A stretch of DNA of 56,337 bases. Source: Nemertoderma westbladi (lineage: Eukaryota > Xenacoelomorpha > Nemertodermatida > Nemertodermatidae). The stretch's first letter is position 1. Each line of letters opens with the position of its first letter. A program made the translations under genes and the position numbers. The stretch covers positions 1 to 56,337 of the forward strand of contig JAUCBJ010001971.1 of the NCBI GenBank assembly GCA_032718475.1. The letters are read 5' to 3'. This document shows positions 30,168-39,251 of this stretch, in pieces. The notes beneath the pieces were generated by a model. It was not told where the DNA came from, ran no database searches, and worked only from the letters and a program-made list of their open reading frames with translations.

Positions 30168-33100
30168 ATGGCAAACCAGGGTGCGGTATTTGCCCCGAGA
30201 GCTGACTCGGCAAAAAAGCACCCCCCAACCCCCACTATGGATTACATTAGCAATGCGGAGGTCCGGCCACTAGAGGCCAGTGGAATTACCGGACACAATC
30301 GGCCTCACAGGCGTCAGTTAACTCCTGACCGGCTGCCTGTCTCACCCCCTACTGGAGAGAGAGCAGCCAACAATTCTTTGAGTCCCTTTCCTGATGACCT
30401 TTCTGGCCCAAACCCTGTGTCACCAGGGAGGCCAGATTGTGATGGGGAGAGGGATTCTGGAGTTGGAGGCTACTCTCATGTTCCACCCCGACCAACAAAG
30501 CAATTGGTGAATCTGAGGCAAGTCACTAGACTAGCCTCAGTAAACACCCTAACACTCGGGTCCCCAATGCGACAAGGTGAGCTGACTGCCTTGGCAGATA
30601 AGCTTTCTCTTAGCGCAGTGGGTGTTCAAGAGCACCGAATGCAGACTGGACAGACTGATGAGGTTCTGATTAAGGTCATGGGGGGCGGTTGGCGACTCGC
30701 CCTCGCGTCAGCAGATGATAGTGGCAATGGTGGAATTGGTCTATTGATGAATCCAACTGCACATGCAGCATTGGACAAAATAGACCAAATCTCCAACCGC
30801 ATCATCCGTTGCCACTTCTCATGTTCTGGAAGACTGGCTAAGAAGTTTCCTAAGGTGGTTCTGATTGTGTGCTACTCTCCAACTAGTGTTGCCCCTGTAG
30901 AGGAGGTGGAAAATTTCTACCACAATCTACAAGCAGCTACTGATGGAGTGGATCAGCATGCATTCTTAACATTCCTGGGAGACTTGAATGCAAGTCTGCA
31001 TCAATCACCTACATCGCCCTGGGTCTATAGCAATAGTGTTAACCGAAATTCTGTCCATCTTCAGGATTTTATCTCTGGAAATGGATTGTTTTCGGCTGGA
31101 ACCCAGTTCAAGAAGCGAACTGGAAAGCTATGGACTCATAGTGGACCCAGTGGTCACAAGTCCCAGATAGACCATATTCTGTTTCATAGGAAATACAGGA
31201 GCTCTATACAAGACTGTAATGCATTTACACTTCGACCCTTCTCCAGTGATCACCGCCTTATTGTGGCCAAGGTAAGACTTAGTCTGCGTGCTAGCAGAAC
31301 AACGAAATCTGCCTTGCCGCGGCATGACTGGTCCTCTCTGTTGCAACAGCCAAGTGTGAGATCCAGCTTCACACTACAGCTGAGCAACAGGTATGAGGCT
31401 CTTGCCTCTGAGGCGGCAGATCACTGTGAGGGCTATACTGCCTTTACAGAAGCAGTTAAGTTAGCAGCTGCAGAAACAGTTCCTGTATACCCTCGAAACA
31501 GGAAAAGGGCCCCCTGGACTGACAACAAAATTCAGAAGTGCCGAAATGACCTTCATAAGGCGCAGAAAGAGTCCCGACTCAAACAGACTACAGCGGCCAA
31601 GAATGCAGTTAAGGCTGCATCTAGGTCCCTGAACAGGCAGTACTCTGTTAATCTACAGGAGCTAATAAACCAACAGGTTGATGCCATCAATGATGCTGAC
31701 GACAGCAGGCAATCATCCCAAGCATGGAAATCAATCAATCTGCTTACTGGGCGGAAAGGCCAACCAACCACCAAGGTTAAGGCTGAATCACCAGCCGATC
31801 GCCTCAATGGTTGGAAAGCCCACTTTGAAAAGCTCCTCAATAATGACAGGGTATTGCCTGATAACTTTATAGAAGTAAAAGTGTCTGAGTCTGTACTCCC
31901 AGATATTCCCATTGGCGATATCTCCTTTGCAGAAGTGAAGGCTGCTGCAAAGAGCATTAAGACCAATCGTGCCAGTGGAGTAGATGGTGTTCCCCCTGAG
32001 GTCTTTAAAATACCTGAGTGTTTAAAGCTCATCTATCCCATCATAGTAGACATGTACCGAACAACAAGAGTCCCACAAGAAATGAAAACAAATAAGTTGG
32101 TGCCAGTTCCCAAGAAGGGCAACCTAACACTCTATGGTTCTTTTCGGGGAATCTCATTGATCTCGATTGCTGCAAAGCTATACAATAGGATTCTATTAAA
32201 TCGCATCAGGGATCCCATTGAGAGACTGATCCGTGGAAATCAGAATGGGTTCCGTAAAGGTCGTGGGACCATGGAGCCCATTTTGGCACTTAGAAGGATA
32301 ATTGAAGAATTATCAAAAAAGAAAGACAGGCATCTTATCTTTGTTGACTTCTTCAAGGCCTTTGATTCAGTCTCTCGCTCACGTATGTTCAGCATACTTT
32401 CATTATATGGGATTCCTGATAAAATTATTGCAGCAATCAGATCAGTATACGATGGTTCGACAACATTTGTGTCTACTGTTGACGGTGACACAGAACCATT
32501 TGAAGTGTTATGGGGCGTCCTCCAAGGAGACACACTTGCACCATTCTTGTTCATTATTGTGGTTGACTATGTTCTACGCATGTCCTTAGATCATCATAAT
32601 GATGATGGGGTGATGATAACTCCACCTACTGGCTCCAGAAGTCGAGGAAATCCTGCCAAGTACCTAACTGATCTAGACTTTGCTGATGACTTAGGAGTAC
32701 TCTCAGAATCATTAGATGGAGCCCAACGGCTCCTCAGCTCATTAGAACATGCTGCTTCTAGTGTTGGTCTTTTTATTAACTCCAGAAAGACCAAAATTCT
32801 GACCATTAACTTTGAACGTCCTCAGCAAGTCTCTGATCGGATGAGCATAAGCTCAAAGGATGGTATGCTTGAGCATGTGGACGACTTCTGTTACCTGGGA
32901 TCATGGATCCGGAAGTCAGGTGAGGACCTTCGAATACGTAAGGGAAAGGCATGGTCAGCCTTGAATAGGCTTTCCAGGATTTGGAAGTCACCGAGAATTA
33001 CTCGGAAACTTAAGGTCCGATTATTTAGAGCAGCAGTAGTTCCAGTACTCCTCTACGGGAGTCCATGCTGGGCTCTAACTGCTGAGGACACCAAATCTCT

Positions 33101-33308
33101 GGATGGCACATTCACAAGAATGCTACGCCGGGTTCATTGTGTCAAGTACAATGCACACATCTCCAACCAGACACTATATAACATTGGAGGTGTCTCATTG
33201 GTTCCCCCAAGCTTGACACTAGAACAAAATCGCCTCCGCTTTGCAGGACATTGCTTTCGCCGTGAGGACCAGCCAGTGTATAATCTTGTACTTTGGCAGC
33301 CTTATTGA
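30168..33308 (+). pseudogene. RTE-like LINE endonuclease-reverse transcriptase, premature stop
   Basis: I choose ATG 30168 (MANQGAVFAPRADSAKK), which matches the start in copy 1. The open frame extends upstream only with non-ATG codons. Counting from that ATG: a proline-rich N-terminus; an apurinic-type endonuclease at about 105-370 (LASVNTLTL, VGVQEHRM, FLGDLNASLH, SQIDHILFH, SSDHRLIVAKV); a linker; and a reverse transcriptase at about 600-900 with QNGFRKGRGTMEPILALRR, FVDFFKAFDSV, VLQGDTLAPFLF and FADD. After LWQPY a TGA at 33306-33308 cuts off 50 residues that copy 1 retains, including the DTGLEDADD/DRELWR end. The catalytic residues look intact. The product may lack activity because of the lost C-terminus, but this cannot be decided from sequence. 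Confidence 0.9.
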
Positions 33309-33502
33309 GTGAATAAGCATGGTGGACAGCCCATGACTTTCTTGAGACGCATCTTAAAGGACACTGGCCTTGAAGATGCGGATGATCTAGCAAATGTCAT
33401 GGGTGATCGGGAGTTGTGGCGGGGCAATTTTGTTGACAAGCCGGCACAGCATTCTTAAAAATGCAGCTGCAATGCAGCATGCCGATCCTAGTAGTAGTAG
33501 TA

Positions 33503-33531
33503 ATAGGGCAAACAACACCATTTATTCTTAT
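33503..33531 (+). repeat. Target-site duplication, right (RTE copy 2)
   Basis: ATAGGGCAAACAACACCATT followed by TATTCTTAT, matching 29315-29344 with one T fewer. Confidence 0.88.
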
Positions 33532-33621
33532 TTGAATGGCAGATTGTATTTAAAAGCAACTGTGATGTTGTTGAACTTGATGTTGTTCGTCAAACTGTTC
33601 CTTATTAATTCTTATCATATA

Positions 33622-33633
33622 ATTTTTGTTTAG
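33622..33633 (+). promoter_or_regulatory. 3' splice site of the insulin-like terminal exon
   Basis: ATTTTTGTTTAG. The frame of the exon requires one base from the previous exon, so the intron is phase 1, as expected for the C-peptide intron of insulin-family genes. Confidence 0.7.
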
Positions 33634-33905
33634 GCCTCAGAGAAACACGAAGTATCAAACGCGATCCGAATGCACTCTTACGGCGAGAGGCTGCTCACGC
33701 GATCGTTAACGAGGTCCTCAGCGACCGGGAACTCGCGGATCGGTTTCTAGGGAAGAGATTATTCGGTTCGATAAAGAACGCATTCAACAAGCTGACGGGG
33801 ATCTCCAAACCCGGCGTGGCAGGAAGCAAGGACTCCGGTCTGCTCGAAGAATGTTGCACGCGTAGTTCGGGATGTACGGATTACGAGATCCTAGAATCAT
33901 GTTGA
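33634..33905 (+). CDS. Terminal exon of an insulin-superfamily precursor (C-peptide and A-chain)
   Basis: The open frame runs from the acceptor to TGA 33903-33905 and encodes 90 residues after the split glycine. It contains LRETRSIKRDPNALLRRE (possible basic cleavage sites), REAAHAIVNEVLSDRELADR, a dibasic GKR, a basic helix-like LFGSIKNAFNKLTG, and then GLLEECC and GCTDYEILESC up to the stop. This matches the insulin A-chain layout G-[IVL]-[VL]-E-x-C-C ... C-T-x3-I-x3-C. The second half fits the family signature exactly, with eight residues between the third and fourth cysteines. The gap after CC is five residues (TRSSG) instead of the usual three. No dibasic site directly precedes GLLEECC, so the mature A-chain may carry an N-terminal extension from GKR. 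The exon is CpG-rich. No AATAAA was seen in the next 150 bp. It lacks an ATG and is easy to miss in ORF searches. Confidence 0.82.
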
Positions 33906-34081
33906 TTCGATTCCGTCAAACTGAATATTAGAAAATACTCCATTCTGAATTCGTGATCGTGACATAATTCTATATAACCAATCATTTATTGTAGATTTAG
34001 TTTCTTTCAACCTATTCAACGTAATCTAAGGCGGGAGATAACTCCCTCTTGAAATGACTCCCCAGTCATCAGCCTAGGCAG
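33906..34081 (+). other. 3' flank of the insulin-like gene and left inverted-repeat flank
   Basis: Presumed 3' UTR sequence up to about 34025. From 34031, GCGGGAGATAACTCCC, TGACTCCCCAGTCATCAGCC and TAGGCAGAAAACACTCCCT form the left arm of the inverted repeat that brackets array D. Confidence 0.6.
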
Positions 34082-37000
34082 AAAACACTCCCTTAGGCTG
34101 AGATGACTCCCCCTTAGGCTGAGATGACTCCCCCTTAGGATGAGATGACTCCCCTTAGGCTGAGATGACTCCCCCTTAGGCTGAGATGACTCCCCCTTAG
34201 GATGAGATGACTCCCCTTAGGCTGAGATGACTCCCCCTTAGGCTGAGATGACTCCCCCTTAGGCTGAGATGACTCCCCTTAGGCTGAGATGACTCCCCTT
34301 AGGCTGAGATGACTCCCCCTTAGGCTGAGATGACTCCCCCTTGGGCTGAGATGACCCCCCTTAGGCTGAGATGACTCCCCCTTAGGCTGAGATGACTCCC
34401 CCTTAGGCTGAGATGACTCCCCCTTAGGCTGAGATGACTCCCCCTTAGGCTGAGATGACTCCCCCTTAGGCTGAGATGACTCCCCCTTAGGCTGAGATGA
34501 CTCCCCCTTAGGCTGAGATGACTCCCCCTTAGGCTGAGATGACTCCCCCTTAGGCTGAGATGACTCCCCCTTAGGCTGAGATGACTCCCCTTAGGCTGAG
34601 ATGACTCCCCCTTAGGCTGAGATGACTCCCCCTTAGGCTGAGATGACTCCCCTTAGGCTGAGATGACTCCCCTTAGGCTGAGATGACTCCCCATAGGCTG
34701 AGATGACTCCCCTTAGGCTGAGATGACTCCCCTTTGGATGAGATGACTCCCCTAAGGCTGAGATGACTCCCCTTAGGCTGAGATGACTCCCCTTAGGCTG
34801 AGATGACTCCCCCTTAGGCTGAGATGACTCCCCCTTAGGCTGAGATGACTCCCCTTAGGCTGAGATGACTCCCCTTAGGCTGAGATGACTCCCCATAGGC
34901 TGAGATGACTCCCCTTAGGCTGAGATGACTCCCCCTTAGGCTGAGATGACTCCCCCTTAGGCTGAGATGACTCCCCCTTAGGCTGAGATGACTCCCCCTT
35001 AGGCTGAGATGACTCCCCCTTAGGCTGAGATGACTCCCCCTTAGGCTGAGATGACTCCCCCTTAGGCTGAGATGACTCCCCTTAGGCTGAGATGACTCCC
35101 CCTTAGGCTGAGATGACTCCCCCTTAGGCTGAGATGACTCCCCTTAGGCTGAGATGACTCCCCTTAGGCTGAGATGACTCCCCATAGGCTGAGATGACTC
35201 CCCTTAGGCTGAGATGACTCCCCTTAGGATGAGATGACTCCCCTAAGGCTGAGATGACTCCCCTTAGGCTGAGATGACTCCCCTTAGGCTGAGATGACTC
35301 CCCCTTAGGCTGAGATGACTCCCCCTTAGGCTGAGATGACTCCCCCTTAGGCTGAGATGACTCCCCTTAGGCTGAGATGACTCCCCTTAGGCTGAGATGA
35401 CTCCCCCTTAGGCTGAGATGACTCCCCCTTAGGCTGAGATGACTCCCCTTAGGCTGAGATGACTCCCCTTAGGCTGAGATGACTCCCCTTAGGCTGAGAT
35501 GACTCCCCTTAGGATGAGATGACTCCCCTAAGGCTGAGATGACTCCCCTTAGGCTGAGATGACTCCCCTTAGGCTGAGATGACTCCCCCTTAGGCTGAGA
35601 TGACTCCCCCTTAGGCTGAGATGACTCCCCCTTAGGCTGAGATGACTCCCCTTAGGCTGAGATGACTCCCCCTTAGGCTGAGATGACTCCCCTTAGGATG
35701 AGATGACTCCCCTAAGGCTGAGATGACTCCCCTTAGGCTGAGATGACTCCCCTTAGGCTGAGATGACTCCCCTTAGGCTGAGATGACTCCCCCTTAGGCT
35801 GAGATGACTCCCCCTTAGGCTGAGATGACTCCCCTTAGGCTGAGATGACTCCCCTAAGGCTGAGATGACTCCCCTTAGGATGAGATGACTCCCCTAAGGC
35901 TGAGATGACTCCCCTTAGGCTGAGATGACTCCCCTTAGGCTGAGATGACTCCCCCTTAGGCTGAGATGACTCCCCCTTAGGCTGAGATGACTCCCCCTTA
36001 GGCTGAGATGACTCCCCCTTAGGCTGAGATGACTCCCCCTTAGGCTGAGATGACTCCCCTTAGGCTGAGATGACTCCCCCTTAGGCTGAGATGACTCCCC
36101 TTAGGCTGAGATGACTCCCCTTAGGCTGAGATGACTCCCCCTTAGGCTGAGATGACTCCCCCTTAGGCTGAGATGACTCCCCTTAGGCTGAGATGACTCC
36201 CCCTTAGGCTGAGATGACTCCCCTTAGGCTGAGATGACTCCCCCTTAGGCTGAGATGACTCCCCTTAGGCTGAGATGACTCCCCCTTAGGCTGAGATGAC
36301 TCCCCCTTAGGCTGAGATGACTCCCCGTAGGCTGAGATGACTCCCCTTAGGCTGAGATGACTCTCCTTTAGGTTGATATGACTCCCCTTAGGCTGAGATG
36401 ACTCCCCTTAGGCTGAGATGACTCCCCTTAGGCTGAGATGACTCCCCCTTAGGCTGAGATGACTCCCCCTTAGGCTGAGATGACTCCCCTTAGGCTGAGA
36501 TGACTCCCCTTAGGCTGAGATGACTCCCCCTTAGGCTGAGATGACTCCCCCTTAGGCTGAGATGACTCCCCCTTAGGCTGAGATGACTCCCCTTAGGCTG
36601 AGATGACTCCCCCTTAGGCTGAGATGACTCCCCCTTAGACTGAGATGACTCCCCTTAGGCTGAGATGACTCCCCCTTAGGCTAGGATGACTCCCCGTAGG
36701 CTGAGATGACTCCCCTTAGGCTGAGATGACTCTCCTTTAGGTTGATATGACTCCCCTTAGGCTGAGATGACTCCCCTTAGGCTGAGATGACTCCCCTTAG
36801 GCTGAGATGACTCCCCCTTAGGCTGAGATGACTCCCCCTTAGGCTGAGATGACTCCCCTTAGGCTGAGATGACTCCCCCTTAGGCTGAGATGACTCCCCC
36901 TTAGGCTGAGATGACTCCCCCTTAGGCTGAGATGACCCCCCCTTAGGCTGAGATGACTCCCCTTAGGCTGAGATGGCTCCCCTTAGGCTGAGATGACTCC

Positions 37001-37229
37001 CCTTAGGCTGAGATGACTCCCCTTAGGATGAGATGACTCCCCCTTAGGCTGAGATGACCCCCCTTAGGCTGAGATGACTCCCCCTTAGGCTGAGATGACT
37101 CCCCCTTAGGCTGAGATGACTCCCCCTTAGGCTGAGATGACTTCCCTTAGGCTGAGATGACTCCCCTTAGGCTGAGATGACTCCCCTTAGGCTGAGATGA
37201 CTCCCCTTAGGCTGAGATGACTCCCCTTA
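34082..37229 (+). repeat. Minisatellite array D, 20-21-bp unit
   Basis: Roughly 150 copies of TTAGGCTGAGATGACTCCCC with four or five C. Other variants are rare (GGATGAG, CCCTAAGG, CCCATAGG, TCTCCTTTAGGTTGATATG). Some variant blocks recur: the CTCTCCTTTAGGTTGATATG block occurs at about 36360 and 36729, and CCCTTAGGATGAG plus CCCTAAGG occurs several times. This shows segmental duplication within the array. It is bracketed by inverted flanks (34031-34081 and about 37377-37460). Confidence 0.97.
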
Positions 37230-37470
37230 ATATTTCGTATTTCGTAATATTTCGTATATTGCAAAAATAAGACTGTAATGTACAGTATACTATTGAGTTA
37301 TCGTTTATTGTGTTGGTTAGAAAAGTCCGTCACTGTAACCTGCTCCTTTCCGTTAATTAAGAAATCTAGGGAGAAAATGGAGTCTTCTAGGGAGTGTTCT
37401 CAGCCTAGGCTGAGAACACTGGGGAGTCATGTTTGGTGGGGAGTTATCTCAGCCTGTTACACTGGTACGG
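37230..37470 (+). repeat. Right inverted-repeat flank of array D with 28-bp palindrome
   Basis: Read on the minus strand, 37377-37460 gives GGCTGAGATAACTCCCC, then ATGACTCCCCAGTGTTCTC, AGCCTAGGCTGAGAACAC and TCCCT, which parallels the left flank at 34031-34081. Positions 37393-37420 are a perfect 28-bp palindrome with the centre AGCCTAGGCT. The pair of flanks suggests a transposon-like or MITE-like element whose subterminal motif expanded to form the array. Exact ends and a target duplication could not be fixed. Confidence 0.65.
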
Positions 37471-37498
37471 TAGGCCTAGAATAATTAATTTCTTGGTA

Positions 37499-37546
37499 TT
37501 GTTTAGGTACAACAGTAGTAATAGTTTACTACTGTTTAGGTACAAC
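37499..37546 (+). repeat. Short direct repeat with a perfect hairpin
   Basis: TGTTTAGGTACAAC occurs twice (about 37499 and 37533). Between the copies, AACAGTAGTAA (37511-37521) and TTACTACTGTT (37526-37536) form an 11-bp stem with a 4-base loop. Function unknown. Confidence 0.7.
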
Positions 37547-37719
37547 TCCAGTAAACTTAGCTCCCAATGTGGAGCTTAACTCGAATATAAAGCTATTCAT
37601 AGAAATTAAAGGTCACACAAAAAAACCTAATTGTTTATTAGGTGGGCGTGGCCTTTCGTACATCTGTTGGGGTCAGACATGATCAAAATTTCAATTGAGG
37701 CTTCTGTGTCACAACATAA

Positions 37720-38075
37720 CAATCCAATGAATACCATATACGTCTGGTATATGGTATTCCATAAGCTCATGGAATTTCCAGCATTTTACCTCTACAGTAT
37801 GGATGGAGTCGAATGCTTTCCTGAAGTCCACAAATATCAGAACTGCAGAAAGGTTGTTTTACTTTAATCCCTTTAACCAGCCTCGGTAGCGCCAGTATCT
37901 GATCTTTGTTAATCGATTTGCTGGTTTAAATCCGTTTTGGCTCTTACGCAGCAGTTTCTCTATGTCTATGGTCTATTCTATATAGAATCATTTTGATGTA
38001 CATTTTGGCAGTTATCACAAGAAGACTCCACGATAGTATTTTGGTACACCGAGGTATCCATTCATGGGAAAATGA
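37720..38075 (-). pseudogene. Decayed LINE reverse-transcriptase fragment
   Basis: The reverse complement gives, with frameshifts and one stop, ITAKMYIKMILYRID, then LRKSQNGFKPANR and AVLIFVDFRKAFDSI. These are in the order of the fingers/palm region of an RTE-type non-LTR reverse transcriptase (AAK-Y-ILNRI, QNGFR-GR, FVDF-KAFDS). It is much more diverged than the two RTE copies above and is a different family or an old copy. Nothing downstream of the first catalytic motif is recognisable, because the following sequence is a hairpin (37729-37759). Confidence 0.8.
37729..37759 (+). repeat. 13-bp perfect hairpin
   Basis: GAATACCATATAC (37729-37741) and GTATATGGTATTC (37747-37759) pair perfectly around a 5-base loop. 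It lies at the broken end of the LINE fragment. Confidence 0.85.
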
Positions 38076-38100
38076 TTTATATGACATTGAGTCCAAATAG

Positions 38101-38124
38101 ATAATAATAATAATAATAATAATA
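38101..38124 (+). repeat. (ATA)n microsatellite
   Basis: Eight uninterrupted ATA units. Confidence 0.97.
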
Positions 38125-38150
38125 TCTTATTTTATTCATCAACTCGCGTA

Positions 38151-38202
38151 TTGGTTCACGGTCTTTGACATAAGTGTTGGTTCACGGTCTTTGACATAAG
38201 TG
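38151..38202 (+). repeat. Perfect 26-bp tandem duplication
   Basis: TTGGTTCACGGTCTTTGACA followed by TAAGTG occurs twice back to back with no difference. This is a recent local duplication. Confidence 0.95.
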
Positions 38203-38218
38203 ACCATTATTACCGTAA

Positions 38219-38261
38219 TGTGTGTGTGTGTGTGTGTGTGTGTGTTAGTGTGTGTGTGTGT
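38219..38261 (+). repeat. (TG)n microsatellite
   Basis: TG repeat with one interruption (TTAG) near 38245. Confidence 0.97.
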
Positions 38262-38600
38262 CCAGAGCGATATCTCAGTTATTTATTAATCAATCGAAAC
38301 AAAATTTGGACAAAAGTTAGATATAGGGATGGCGAAGGCTCATACAAAAAATTGGGTGTCGAGATGGTATTTGTGCGATGTGAGCGCTATATTTGCGTGT
38401 TTTCGCATGGTTTAATAAAAAAGCTATCTTGTCATAGGGAACGCAATGAATGATTCTGATATTTGGCATGGAGGTACCTGAATTATTTCTAAATCGATTA
38501 ACGGAGGCCGATTTTTAAATTTGGACCTACATTATGACCTAATTGAAGATTTAATTAAGGTAATTAATTAGCACTGCTAGTACTGTCTGATTGTCTGCCT
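38262..38600. other. Non-coding stretch, possible dispersed repeat
   Basis: The plus-strand frame at 38220-38453 starts within the TG repeat and has no recognisable domain. I do not support it as a gene. ATTAATTAAGG-type AT-rich words occur near 38550. Confidence 0.4.
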
Positions 38601-39090
38601 GTAGTAGGCATACCGGACCGGTACTACCTGACCACTGTAGGCCTATCTGCCTATCTTCATACTGTCATAGGTCAGTACAGCAGTAGGCTGGTAGGTCCTA
38701 GCCTAGCCCTAGCAGTGAATATAATATTTCGCCATGTTCGCAGGCGACTTCGCACTGACTACCGGTAGGCCTATGCAGCTATGCTATGAGATTAACCGTC
38801 CAGTCGTTCAGATGCATATGGTACCAGTACCGGAACGGGTTACGGTTTAATCCTGCATTTGTCAATTACGACAATACCGGTACGACTTTGAGTACCGCTG
38901 TACCGGTACGCGGTAGCCTACCGTTACCGGTTGACCGGTAGGCGTAGGCGGTAGACCTACGGTGCGATGGTAGCCAGCCGGTAGGTGGTAGGCTTACCGT
39001 ACCGGTATAAATGTTGGCGGATGGCGGGATGACGTCGTGTGGCGCGTAATTACTTACCGGTTGCCGGTAGACGCCTACCCAACTCGTAAC
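38600..39090. repeat. ACCGGT/TAGGCCTA-rich low-complexity region
   Basis: Dense short words CCGGTA, TACCGG, TAGGCCTA and GGTAGGC on both strands, for example at 38870-38945 and 38990-39070. They have no fixed period, so this is a cryptic simple repeat. The same ACCGGT core occurs in the leader of the BEL/Pao locus (17521-17775). The 84-aa minus frame here (39120-38866) is a by-product. Confidence 0.7.
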
Positions 39091-39200
39091 TGGTGGTCGT
39101 GGTCGTGGTGGGATGAGCATGAGGTCGCCTACAATGGGAACAAGTGAAAAGGAAACATAGGCCTACCCGAACGAAAACGTATTATTATTGTACTGATTAA

Positions 39201-39251
39201 GTAGGAGGACCGTGAACCCTCCAGGCTTGCCAGCTTGTTATAAAATATAAT
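39201..39251 (+). repeat. Diverged boundary unit of array E
   Basis: GTAGGAGGACCGTGAACCCT and the following CAGCTTGTTATAAA resemble the array E unit (GGAAGACCGCAACCCTAGCT ... GGTTATGAA). This is probably an ancestral or decayed edge unit. Confidence 0.55.

Larger units (their letters stand above)
29345..33502 (+). mobile_element. RTE-like LINE copy 2 with chimeric 5' end
   Basis: The insertion is bounded by about 30-bp target duplications and ends in a short (TAG)n/(GTA)n tail after GATCC. Its 5' part (29347-29892) is not a leader. It is a second copy of the element's own internal segment 31252-31790, identical in length except for a 7-bp tandem GACTGGT. About 18 bp of filler (ATTAAGGATTAATCATTACG) follows, and then the normal 5' region from 29911. 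It lies in the intron of the insulin-like gene in the sense orientation. Confidence 0.92.
19191..33633 (+). other. 14.4-kb phase-1 intron of the insulin-like gene
   Basis: It runs from donor GTTAGT to acceptor TTTTTGTTTAG. It contains array C in two parts, a CR1/L2-like LINE inserted in the array, a short unique stretch, RTE copy 2 with its target duplications, and 102 bp of unique sequence before the exon. Little of it is unique sequence. It is defined by joining the two exons by phase and frame. A transcript would prove it. Confidence 0.55.

Noticed and set aside
37278-37867. Plus-strand frames of 68-78 aa
   Set aside because: One covers the inverted-repeat flank, the other is antisense to the decayed LINE fragment.
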